In this document: positions 17,649-25,392 of the stretch, in pieces
Numbering within the stretch: position 1 is the stretch's first letter
How the letters are laid out: every line of letters begins with the position of its first letter
NCBI RefSeq assembly: GCF_001507535.1
Contig: NZ_LQBN01000001.1
Span: 310,001 to 374,000 of the forward strand
Origin: Thiomicrospira sp. WB1
GTDB lineage: Bacteria; Pseudomonadota; Gammaproteobacteria; Thiomicrospirales; Thiomicrospiraceae
DNA length: 64,000 bases
Reading direction: 5' to 3'
The notes under the pieces: model-generated
What the model was told of the DNA's origin: nothing
Databases searched by the model: none
What the model saw: the letters and a program-made list of their open reading frames with translations, nothing else
Translations under genes and position numbers: made by a program

Positions 17649-17666
17649 TATACGGTATAGCGTATA
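17649..17666. promoter_or_regulatory. HipB operator copy 3
   Basis: Third identical 18-bp site; it ends just before the GAGG ribosome site of hipB, so HipB bound here would block the promoter or early transcription. Confidence 0.8.
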
Positions 17667-17679
17667 AGAGGAATTGTTG

Positions 17680-17922
17680 ATGAGAGTGAATTCGCCGAAA
17701 GAGTTGGCCGTCTATCTTCAGGATCGGCGTGTGTTAAAGAATGTTTCACAAGAGAAAGCGGCGGATTTGGCCAGCGTTCGTCAGGCGACAGTGTCCGCTT
17801 TTGAATCCAGGCCGGAGTCGGCCAAGCTGGAAACGCTGTTCAAATTATTATCGGCTTTGGATTTGGAGCTGGAGGTGGGTCCCAAAGGCGAGGCTGATCG
17901 ATCGCTTGAGTTGGATTGGTGA
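17680..17922 (+). CDS. hipB: Antitoxin and autorepressor HipB
   Basis: 80 residues from the ATG at 17680, eight bases after a GAGG site; two TTG codons just upstream are less likely starts. An XRE helix-turn-helix spans residues about 10-60 (VSQEKAADLASVRQATVSAFE). HipB dimers bind the three operators upstream and hold HipA inactive. The C-terminal SLELDW tail, ending in Trp, matches the short HipB tail that reaches into HipA and is degraded by Lon in E. coli. It is followed seven bases later by hipA. Confidence 0.92.
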   Translation: MRVNSPKELAVYLQDRRVLKNVSQEKAADLASVRQATVSAFESRPESAKLETLFKLLSALDLELEVGPKGEADRSLELDW

Positions 17923-17929
17923 TTGAGCT

Positions 17930-19258
17930 GTGCAATCTCAGAACCTGAATCATTTGTGTGTCTCGATGAACGGCTTGCTGGTCGGCACGTTATCAAAACT
18001 CAAAAACGGAGCCTTGCGTTTTGTTTACGCTGAAGAGTGGTTGAATTCCCAGTTTGCCCGTTCATTGTCGCTTTCTCTGCCGTTGGCTCGCCGCCCCTAT
18101 GAAGGGGATGTGGTTTATAACTTTCTGGATAACCTGCTTCCGGATAATGAAGCCATCCGCGCCAAAATGCAGGTGCGCTTTCATACTTCCACCACTCAGC
18201 CGTTTGATTTGTTAGCAGCCGTAGGCCAGGACTGCGTCGGGGCCATCCAATTGTCGTCCGAGTTTGAACCGGGTCTGGCTGAACTTAAAGCAAAGCCTTT
18301 AAACGAAAGGCAAGTCGCAGAATTGTTAAAAGGCTACGCCAGCAGCCCTTTGGGAATGCAGGAGGCCGAAGCGGATTTTCGAATTTCCATTGCCGGGGCA
18401 CAGGAGAAAACGGCGCTGCTAAAAATGGACGGTAACTGGTATTTGCCGCAAGGTTCGACGCCCACCACGCATATCCTCAAATTGCCGATTGGGGTACTGG
18501 CGCATCACAATTTGGATTTGTCCCAAAGCTGTGAAAATGAATGGCTCTGTATGCAAATCGCAAAGGGGTTCGGGTTGCCAGTGGCTCAAACAGAGGTACT
18601 GACGTTTGAAGACCAAAAGGTGTTGTCGGTCGAGCGATTTGATCGAAAGTGGCTGGATGGCAAGCGCTGCATCCGCCTGCCACAGGAAGATATGTGCCAG
18701 GCTTTAGGAGTGGCCCCTGCGTTGAAATATGAAAGCGATGGTGGTCCGGGGATTAAATCGATCATGCAGGTTTTGAGGGGTTCGAAAAATGCACAAGCCG
18801 ACCGGGCGATCTTCTTTAAAGCGCAAATTCTGTTTTGGTTATTGGCAGCTCCCGACGGACATGGCAAGAATTTCAGCTTGTTTATTGAACCCAATAACGG
18901 CTATCGTCTAACGCCTTTGTATGATGTGTTGTCAGCATACCCGTTAATCGGTGGAGCGGGGCTGCAAAAACAGAAGATAAAAATGGCGATGGGGTTGTAT
19001 GGGAAGCAGCGTCACTTTAAATGGGATGGCATGATGCCGAGGCATTTTGTGACCACAGCTAAGGCAGTGGGGTATTCCGAAACATTGGCTGTTGAGCACT
19101 TAGAAGAGATGTTGGGGAAGGCTCATAAGGTGGTTGAGTCTGTTCAGCGGACATTGCCGGAGGGGTTCCCGAACCAAATTGCACAGCCGATTTTTGACGG
19201 TTTAATCAAGAAAACAGAGGTCGGTATGCGATACCTCGAATCCATTGCAAGTAAATAA
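17930..19258 (+). CDS. hipA: Toxin kinase HipA
   Basis: 442 residues with a GTG start. The sequence follows E. coli HipA closely: ISIAGAQEKTALL (Ser153, equivalent to the autophosphorylated Ser150), HILKLPIG, SVERFDRKW, RLPQEDMCQALG, KYESDGGPG, the catalytic Asp309 in DGHGKNFSLF and the metal-binding Asp332 in LYDVLSAYP. All kinase residues are intact, so it should be active. HipA phosphorylates glutamyl-tRNA synthetase and stops translation. Its stop lies nine bases before hsdM, so the toxin-antitoxin promoter probably also drives the methylase gene, tying methylase supply to HipB repression. Confidence 0.96.
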   Translation: MQSQNLNHLCVSMNGLLVGTLSKLKNGALRFVYAEEWLNSQFARSLSLSLPLARRPYEGDVVYNFLDNLLPDNEAIRAKMQVRFHTSTTQPFDLLAAVGQDCVGAIQLSSEFEPGLAELKAKPLNERQVAELLKGYASSPLGMQEAEADFRISIAGAQEKTALLKMDGNWYLPQGSTPTTHILKLPIGVLAHHNLDLSQSCENEWLCMQIAKGFGLPVAQTEVLTFEDQKVLSVERFDRKWLDGKRCIRLPQEDMCQALGVAPALKYESDGGPGIKSIMQVLRGSKNAQADRAIFFKAQILFWLLAAPDGHGKNFSLFIEPNNGYRLTPLYDVLSAYPLIGGAGLQKQKIKMAMGLYGKQRHFKWDGMMPRHFVTTAKAVGYSETLAVEHLEEMLGKAHKVVESVQRTLPEGFPNQIAQPIFDGLIKKTEVGMRYLESIASK

Positions 19259-19266
19259 GGGATCCT

Positions 19267-20793
19267 ATGTCGAATGTAACGGTTTCGAAGACGAAGAACC
19301 TGGCGACCAGCCAAGAAACACAGAACTTGGCGACGAGCCAAGAAATCGTCAGCCGGGTTTGGAACTACGCACACGTTTTGCGCGACGACGGCGTGGGCTA
19401 TGGCGATTATGTGGAGCAGATCACGTATCTGATCTTTCTGAAAATGGCGTTTGAGCGGGCCGAGGCCGGTTTGGACGATGGCGGTGTGCCCTCTCAATAC
19501 GATTGGTCGCATCTGGTGAAACTGGACGGCGATGCGCTGGAAAACCAGTATCGCCACACCTTGGAAAACCTGGGCAAAACCGGTGGCATGTTGGGCACGA
19601 TTTTCCGCAAGGCGCAAAATAAAATCCAGGACCCGGCCAAGTTGGAACGCTTGATTAAGATGATCGACAAGGAGTCCTGGTCCACTTTGCCGTCGGATGT
19701 AAAAGGCGACATCTACGAAGGCCTGCTGGAACGCAACGCGCAGGATGTCAAAGGCGGTGCGGGGCAATATTTTACCCCGCGTGCGCTGATCGATGCCATG
19801 GTGGAAGTCATGCAGCCCAAGCCGACCGACACGGTCGCCGATCCGGCGTGTGGCACAGGCGGTTTCTTATTGTCGGCCTATGAACACATGGCGCCCAATG
19901 CGCAGTCCAAAAAAGAGAAAAAACACCTCAAGAATGACGCTCTGCGCGGCAATGACATTGTGGACTCGGTGGTGCGTTTGTGTGCCATGAACCTTTATTT
20001 GCATGGCATTGGCGGTGACACTTGTCCGATTGTGACTCAGGATGCCCTGGCGAAAGAGGTGGGTGCGCACAAGGTGGACATGGTGCTGGCCAATCCGCCT
20101 TTCGGCAAGAAAAGCTCGATTACGGTCATGAACGAAAAAACCGGCAAGGCAGAGGCGGAAAAGCTGACCTACGAGCGAGAAGATTTCTGGGCGACCACCT
20201 CCAATAAACAGCTTAATTTTGTGCAGCACATTGCCAATATGCTCAAGGTCAACGGCAAAGCGGCGGTGGTGTTGCCGGACAATGTGCTGTTTGAAGGCGG
20301 CGCAGGTGAGACGATCCGCAAGAACCTGTTGGAACGCACGCATCTGCATACCTTGTTGCGATTGCCGACGGGGATATTTTATGCCAATGGGGTCAAGGCG
20401 AATGTGCTGTTTTTTGACGCCAAACCGGCAAGCAAAGAGCCTTGGACGCAGGAGCTATGGGTTTATGACTACCGCACCAATGTGCATAAAACCCTGAAGC
20501 AGAATCCGTTGAAAAAATCGGATTTTGACGAGTTTATTGAACTCTATCACCCCGAAGACATCAGTCAGCGCAAAGCCACCTGGAGCGAGGAAACCCCGGA
20601 AGGGCGTTGGCGTGCTTACCGTTACGATGAACTGATGGCGCGGGATAAAACCAACCTGGATATTTTCTGGCTGAGAGACCAGTCGCTGGAAGACTCTGAA
20701 AACCTGCCGGCACCGGAGATTTTAGCCGCGGAAGTGGTGGAGCAGCTCGAAGCCGCGTTGGAAGAGTTTCGTCAGATGGAAGGGGCTTTGTAG
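19267..20793 (+). CDS. hsdM: Type I DNA methyltransferase M subunit
   Basis: 508 residues. The N-terminal HsdM helical domain (IVSRVWNYAHVLRDDGVGYGDY) precedes the N6-adenine methylase core with motif I DPACGTGGFL (about 190-200) and motif IV NPPF (about 275-278). With HsdS it methylates the recognition site. The first residues contain a repeated NLATSQE (twice in 9-residue register), so the true start may lie after it. Gene order R-S-(insert)-hipBA-M is unlike the usual M-S-R block: hsdM now depends on the hip promoter or on long read-through. The C-terminal region (VVEQLEAALEEFRQMEGAL) is a normal helical end. Confidence 0.95.
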   Translation: MSNVTVSKTKNLATSQETQNLATSQEIVSRVWNYAHVLRDDGVGYGDYVEQITYLIFLKMAFERAEAGLDDGGVPSQYDWSHLVKLDGDALENQYRHTLENLGKTGGMLGTIFRKAQNKIQDPAKLERLIKMIDKESWSTLPSDVKGDIYEGLLERNAQDVKGGAGQYFTPRALIDAMVEVMQPKPTDTVADPACGTGGFLLSAYEHMAPNAQSKKEKKHLKNDALRGNDIVDSVVRLCAMNLYLHGIGGDTCPIVTQDALAKEVGAHKVDMVLANPPFGKKSSITVMNEKTGKAEAEKLTYEREDFWATTSNKQLNFVQHIANMLKVNGKAAVVLPDNVLFEGGAGETIRKNLLERTHLHTLLRLPTGIFYANGVKANVLFFDAKPASKEPWTQELWVYDYRTNVHKTLKQNPLKKSDFDEFIELYHPEDISQRKATWSEETPEGRWRAYRYDELMARDKTNLDIFWLRDQSLEDSENLPAPEILAAEVVEQLEAALEEFRQMEGAL

Positions 20794-20805
20794 GTTTTTG
20801 GACCT

Positions 20806-20838
20806 CCTGTTTTCACCAGGCCTGGTGAAAAAGACAGG
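20806..20838. repeat. Extended ACCAGGCCTGGT palindrome between convergent genes
   Basis: The core at 20815-20826 is flanked by TTTTC and GAAAA, and beyond these by CCTGT and ACAGG, giving a hairpin with a GGCC tetraloop. It sits between the convergent hsdM and deaminase genes. No T-run follows on either strand, so a standard terminator is not evident. Confidence 0.8.
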
Positions 20839-20852
20839 AAGACGACATAGGT

Positions 20853-21314
20853 TTAGCACTCACCGATGTCTTCATTCCAGATGTCCGGGGATTGTTGGAT
20901 GAATTGTTGCATCAGGTTTTTGCAGCGGTCGTTGTTGAGCACCACGACTTTGACGCCTGCGTCACGCAGCCAGTCCAGATGCCCTTCAAAGGTGTCGTTT
21001 TCCCCCACGACCAGCGTGCCGATATTAAATTGTCGAATCAGGCCAGAGCAGTACCAGCAGGGTGCGAGAGTGGTGACCAGTATTTTATCCCGGTAGCAGC
21101 GCTGGCGTCCGGCTTTGCGAAAGGCATCGGTCTCGCCATGCACGCTGGGATCATTATCCTGCACCCGCCGGTTGCGTCCGCGGCCCAGTAATGAACCCTC
21201 TGCGTCGAACAGCGCTGCGCCCACCGGCACGCCGCCCTCATTAAAGCCGATTTCGGCTTCTTTCAGCGCTGGCTGAAGCAGGGCCTGATAATCCAGATCA
21301 GCGAGCCTGTTCAA
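20853..21314 (-). CDS. Fcy1-like cytosine deaminase (CDA fold)
   Basis: 153 residues. Zinc ligands are in VHGETDAFRKAG (His, with catalytic Glu) and in LAPCWYCSG (two Cys). The stretch GTLVVGENDTFEGH and the ending RCKNLMQQFIQQSPDIWNEDIGE closely follow yeast Fcy1, unlike the bacterial amidohydrolase CodA. It would deaminate cytosine to uracil for pyrimidine salvage. The best start is TTG at 21314, overlapping the stop of the cytochrome gene (TTGA) with GGGGCGAGA upstream, so it is probably translated by coupling. Confidence 0.85.
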   Translation of the reverse strand: MNRLADLDYQALLQPALKEAEIGFNEGGVPVGAALFDAEGSLLGRGRNRRVQDNDPSVHGETDAFRKAGRQRCYRDKILVTTLAPCWYCSGLIRQFNIGTLVVGENDTFEGHLDWLRDAGVKVVVLNNDRCKNLMQQFIQQSPDIWNEDIGEC

Positions 21315-21859
21315 TCTCGCCCCAGCATGCGCTTGAGGGTGTTGTCTTTGTAAATGAAATGGTGTTTCAGCGCACCGGCGATGTGAAGCAGGATCAAAGC
21401 CGGGAATAGAATGTTGCCGACAAAGGCGTGCACGGTTTTGGCAACGTCACCAATGGCTTCGCTCTCGGGGACCAGAGCTGGCAGGGTAAACAGCCCAAAA
21501 AAACTGACTTCGTGGCCACCGGCACTGGACATGGCCCAGCCGGAGAAAGGCATAATCAATAAAGACAGGTACAGCAGCCCGCGTACACTGTGGGCCAGCA
21601 CTTCTTCCCAGCGTTTGGCAGGTAAAATGGGTGGGTTGGGCGAGAGTTTAAGCCAGATCAGCCGCAGGATGATCAGTCCCAGTACGCCGATGCCCAGGGC
21701 CTTGTGCACGTCATACAGCTCAAATTTGTCGGGTGAATCGGGCAAGCCTGTCATGTAAATGCCCAGGCCGATCAAGCCGATGACAAGAATGGCGCTCAGC
21801 CAGTGGTTGGCACGTGTGACCAACCCGTAGGCGCTGTCATTGTTGTAAAGTCCTTTCAT
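21311..21859 (-). CDS. Cytochrome b561 family protein
   Basis: 182 residues with four hydrophobic helices. Haem-ligand histidines appear in TRANHWLSAIL (helix 1), DVHKALGI (helix 2) and near VHAFVGNIL and LHIAGALKHHFI in the last two helices. The N-terminus YGLVTRANHW is typical of the prokaryotic YodB/b561 family, which pass electrons between quinol and periplasmic or cytosolic acceptors. An AGGAG-like site precedes the start. It leads a two-gene unit with the deaminase; a functional link is not obvious. Confidence 0.93.
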   Translation of the reverse strand: MKGLYNNDSAYGLVTRANHWLSAILVIGLIGLGIYMTGLPDSPDKFELYDVHKALGIGVLGLIILRLIWLKLSPNPPILPAKRWEEVLAHSVRGLLYLSLLIMPFSGWAMSSAGGHEVSFFGLFTLPALVPESEAIGDVAKTVHAFVGNILFPALILLHIAGALKHHFIYKDNTLKRMLGRD

Positions 21860-22067
21860 TTTTCTTTCTCCTTAGCCATCAACGTTTGAATTTCATTTTA
21901 GCGAAGCCAGTTTTGAAAAGTGCAGAAAAAATGCGTAATAACTGTGCAAGCCTATATGGCATGAAAGGGCGAGTGGATTCATTCTCTTAAGTCTGCCCAA
22001 AAAGGTTTTAATTGAACCGATGGCAGAAATCTCTGTGGTCAGGGAAGAGAGTCGATAAAATGATGCC

Positions 22068-24458
22068 ATGATTTTTAACCTTCAACCTCGCGTGTTCATT
22101 CGCTTCTTGATTGCCAGTTACCTCATTATTATGTTGTTGGTGGCGGGTGCCTTCGGTTTGTTTTTCTATTTCGAAAAAAAGATCCAAACTGCGTTTGATG
22201 CCTACATTGTCAGCACAACCAATCAGAACCACATCGAAACACTGATGTCGGGCGCAACCCAGCGCAGCGTGCTGATGACCAAGATGGTCCATGCCAAAGA
22301 CATTTTTCGGGTGGATGAGCTGCACATGAAAATGCTCGAGCAAGAGCAGCGCATTATTAAAAGTTTGATGGCGTTGCGTTCAGAGCTTCATAAGCAATCC
22401 ACCGCGCAAAAACTCAATCAGGTTGCGGAGGTGATGACGCAAACCCGTTCTGTTCAGGAATCGGTATTTCAGCAGTTAATGCAAGGCAGCCGCGAGCAGG
22501 CGTTTGATACCTTGGTCGAAAAAGTGTTGCCTGCTCAGGATCAGGTTTATTCACGCGTGACCGAGCTCAAACAAATTTTTGCGCGGCAGGCGCTGGCGGC
22601 ACAAACCGACTTTTCCGATCAGGTGAGTGCCTTTCGGCAGATGTCGTTGCTGACGGCTTTGCCGACGCTGGTCGTACTGATTCTGGTCGGGGGCTTGAGT
22701 GTGGTGCGAATTCGTCGATACGCCCAGGCGCGGGAAGAATTGCTGGCCACACTGGAACAGCGTGTTGAGGCGCGCACCCATGAACTGATGCTGGACCGCA
22801 ACCTGATGCAGAACCTGAACGAGGCGATCGGGATTTTTGATCAGGCCGGTCACCTTCAAATCAGTAATAAGCCCCTGACACGCATTCGTCAGTCGTTGCC
22901 GTTGCAAGACCTGCAGTCCGTGTGGGAAATGCTGAAAAAAGGGTTTGGCGGCTTGGATGTGGCCCAGGTACAAGAGGCGTTGCGGATGCATCACAAATGG
23001 CGCGGGGAAGCCGCGCTCAGCACTGGTGCGCAAGGCTACTACATGATCGACATGGCGCAACTGGATGATCCCAGTTTGCCGCAGCCGTATTTTTCGTTGA
23101 TTTTGACCGAGATCACCGAGCTCAAACAGATTCAGAATCAGTTGACCCTGACGGCGAAGTACGATGCCATCACCCAGCTGCCCAACCGGCATCATTTCAA
23201 TCATCAGATTGAGCACCGGATTCATGAATCGCCGGATGAACCTTTTCATTTGTTCTATCTGGACCTGAATGATTTCAAATGGGTCAATGATCATCTGGGT
23301 CATGCGGCAGGCGATGCCTTTTTGCAAGCGGTCGGTCAGGCGTTCAAAAGGCACTTGTCGGGCGAGGCGTTCATTGCCCGCATCGGCGGGGATGAATTCG
23401 CGGTGATTGTGCCCGGCTCTTTGAGCAAGGATCGCCTGTGTCAATTGGCCGAACAGTTTCTGGCGACGATTGCGGCCATTAATCTGGAGCAGAACACCGG
23501 TCATGATGTCGGGTGCAGCATTGGGGTCAGCCATTTTCCAGAGCACGGACAAACCCCCGAAGCGTTGTTGAAGAAAGCCGATTATGCAATGTATTTTGCC
23601 AAGTCTTCGGACGATGCCCGGCATTGCGCGGTGTTTGATGAGTCGATGGAAGCGGCCCTGCAACACCAGAGCGAGTTGGAGGTCAATCTGCATGACGCGG
23701 TCAAATCACAGGCGTTCACACTGCACTACCAGGCTCAGTTTAAGCTGTCTGATTTGAGCCTGTCGGGGGCCGAGGCCTTGATACGCTGGCCAAGCGAGGA
23801 AGGCATGGTGTCGCCAGCGGAATTCATTCCCATGGCGGAGAAATTCGGCCTGATTGATCGCATTGGCGAGTTTGTGCTCGAAGCGGCGTCCACCCAGTTA
23901 CAGGCCTGGCAAAAAACACCCTTGGCGCTGCCCAAAATGGCGATCAACACCTCCTGCTCGCAATTGCTCTCGCCTAACTTTCATGAGCAGGTGATGGCGG
24001 TGTTGGCGCATCATCGGTTGCAACCCGCTCAGTTGGACATTGAGGTGACCGAGTCGGTGATGATGCGCAACATTGAACACCATAGTTTTGATAACGAAAC
24101 CACAAGTCTCCAACAGTTGCAGAGTGCCGGGGTGGAGATTTCCATTGACGATTTCGGCACCGGGTATTCGTCACTGGCTTACATCAAACACCTCAACATC
24201 GATCGTATTAAAATCGACAAGCGTTTTGTGGAAGATCTGGATCAGAACCCAGAGTCACGTTCCATAGTGGGCGCGATTATTACAATGGGACACAGTTTGG
24301 GGCTGCGAGTGTTGGCCGAGGGCATTGAAACCCAAAGCCAGCTCGATCAGTTGCGTCAACTGGGGTGCGATGAAGGGCAGGGCTTTTTCCTGAGTCGCCC
24401 GGTGGCCGCCGAGACCTTTGCGGCGCAGCACTTACAGAGTCAAGATAAGGAAGCATAA
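22068..24458 (+). CDS. Membrane GGDEF-EAL cyclic-di-GMP protein
   Basis: 796 residues. Two TM helices (about 10-32 and 195-214) frame a periplasmic helical domain of about 160 residues. A coiled coil leads to a PAS-like domain (about 255-350), then a GGDEF domain with intact GGDEF (about 439-443) and an EAL domain starting GAEALIRW (about 565). EAL catalytic signatures EVTES, DDFGTGYSSLAY, KIDKRFV and LAEGIET are present. It could both make and degrade c-di-GMP; the sequence does not tell which dominates. It heads a three-gene operon with the receiver-ATPase and kinase genes, its stop only one base from the next start. Confidence 0.93.
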   Translation: MIFNLQPRVFIRFLIASYLIIMLLVAGAFGLFFYFEKKIQTAFDAYIVSTTNQNHIETLMSGATQRSVLMTKMVHAKDIFRVDELHMKMLEQEQRIIKSLMALRSELHKQSTAQKLNQVAEVMTQTRSVQESVFQQLMQGSREQAFDTLVEKVLPAQDQVYSRVTELKQIFARQALAAQTDFSDQVSAFRQMSLLTALPTLVVLILVGGLSVVRIRRYAQAREELLATLEQRVEARTHELMLDRNLMQNLNEAIGIFDQAGHLQISNKPLTRIRQSLPLQDLQSVWEMLKKGFGGLDVAQVQEALRMHHKWRGEAALSTGAQGYYMIDMAQLDDPSLPQPYFSLILTEITELKQIQNQLTLTAKYDAITQLPNRHHFNHQIEHRIHESPDEPFHLFYLDLNDFKWVNDHLGHAAGDAFLQAVGQAFKRHLSGEAFIARIGGDEFAVIVPGSLSKDRLCQLAEQFLATIAAINLEQNTGHDVGCSIGVSHFPEHGQTPEALLKKADYAMYFAKSSDDARHCAVFDESMEAALQHQSELEVNLHDAVKSQAFTLHYQAQFKLSDLSLSGAEALIRWPSEEGMVSPAEFIPMAEKFGLIDRIGEFVLEAASTQLQAWQKTPLALPKMAINTSCSQLLSPNFHEQVMAVLAHHRLQPAQLDIEVTESVMMRNIEHHSFDNETTSLQQLQSAGVEISIDDFGTGYSSLAYIKHLNIDRIKIDKRFVEDLDQNPESRSIVGAIITMGHSLGLRVLAEGIETQSQLDQLRQLGCDEGQGFFLSRPVAAETFAAQHLQSQDKEA

Positions 24459-24459
24459 G

Positions 24460-25392
24460 ATGTCGGAGCGAGCGTTCCAACGATTACTGCTGGTCGACGA
24501 TCACCCTCAGGCGTTGAAACTGTTGAGTCGCCTGGCGGAAAAACTGGGTTATCCCTATGACACCGCGGTGGATGGGCAGAAAGCTTACCAACTGATTGCC
24601 AGTCAACCACCGGGGTACTTCAGTGCGGTGGTGACGGATCGGATGATGCCGAATATGGATGGCATGGCACTGCTCAAAGCCATTCACCAGTTGCCCGGTT
24701 GTGAGCATTTGCCCGTAATTTTGCAAACCGCGCTTACGGATGAGCAGTCGATCCAGGAAGGCATTGAAGCCGGTGCCTTTTATTACCTGAACAAGCCGCT
24801 CAACCTCAAAGTGGTGGAGCAGGTGATCGCCTCGGCGGTGGCGGACTTCCAGACGCATCAGGCCCTCCTGGAGAGGCTGACACGGCTTGAAGACACACTG
24901 TCGCTGCTGAGCGAAGCCCGTTTTCAGTATCGGACCCTCGACGAAGCCACTCAGCTTGCCGCAGTGGTGTCACGTTTTACCCGCCAGCCCAAGTCAAGTG
25001 TGATCGCCTTGTATGAACTGATGGTCAATGCGGTCGAACATGGCAATCTGGGCATTCAATATGACGAAAAAAGCGAACTGATTGAAGCGGGCACGCTGAA
25101 ATCGGAAATTCATTCACGCCTGCAATCACCCGAATACGCCGATCGTTTTGTCACCGTCAGTGTGGTTCGGCGGGGCGCAGAGATCATTGTGGAAATCACC
25201 GATATGGGGGATGGCTTTGACCATCAGCCCTTTATGACGTTTACGGCTGAGCGAATGATGGATACCCATGGGCGCGGGATTATGATGGCCAGTGCCCTGG
25301 GAGAAGCCAAGTTGACCTACAGCAATGGCGGGCGGACGGTCACCTGCCGTTTTGAACAAAATGACGAACCGGGCTGGCTGGATGATCAATAA
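24460..25392 (+). CDS. Response regulator with RsbW-like ATPase output
   Basis: 310 residues from the ATG at 24460, next to the preceding stop. Residues 7-125 are a receiver domain: phospho-acceptor Asp60 in VVTDRMMPNMDG, acidic DD at 13-14 and Lys in LNKPLN. After a coiled linker, residues about 160-300 are a GHKL ATPase: ELMVNAVEHGN (N box), DMGDGFD (G1) and THGRGIMMA (G2). There is no phospho-His dimer domain, so it looks like an anti-sigma/serine-kinase ATPase rather than a histidine kinase. A partner-switch output under phosphorelay control is the likely role. It overlaps the kinase gene by 11 bases. Confidence 0.88.
   Translation: MSERAFQRLLLVDDHPQALKLLSRLAEKLGYPYDTAVDGQKAYQLIASQPPGYFSAVVTDRMMPNMDGMALLKAIHQLPGCEHLPVILQTALTDEQSIQEGIEAGAFYYLNKPLNLKVVEQVIASAVADFQTHQALLERLTRLEDTLSLLSEARFQYRTLDEATQLAAVVSRFTRQPKSSVIALYELMVNAVEHGNLGIQYDEKSELIEAGTLKSEIHSRLQSPEYADRFVTVSVVRRGAEIIVEITDMGDGFDHQPFMTFTAERMMDTHGRGIMMASALGEAKLTYSNGGRTVTCRFEQNDEPGWLDDQ

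Noticed and set aside
17593-17666. CRISPR-like spaced repeats
   Set aside because: Three 18-bp repeats with 10-base gaps are far too short for spacers. They are perfect dyads just before hipB, so operators.
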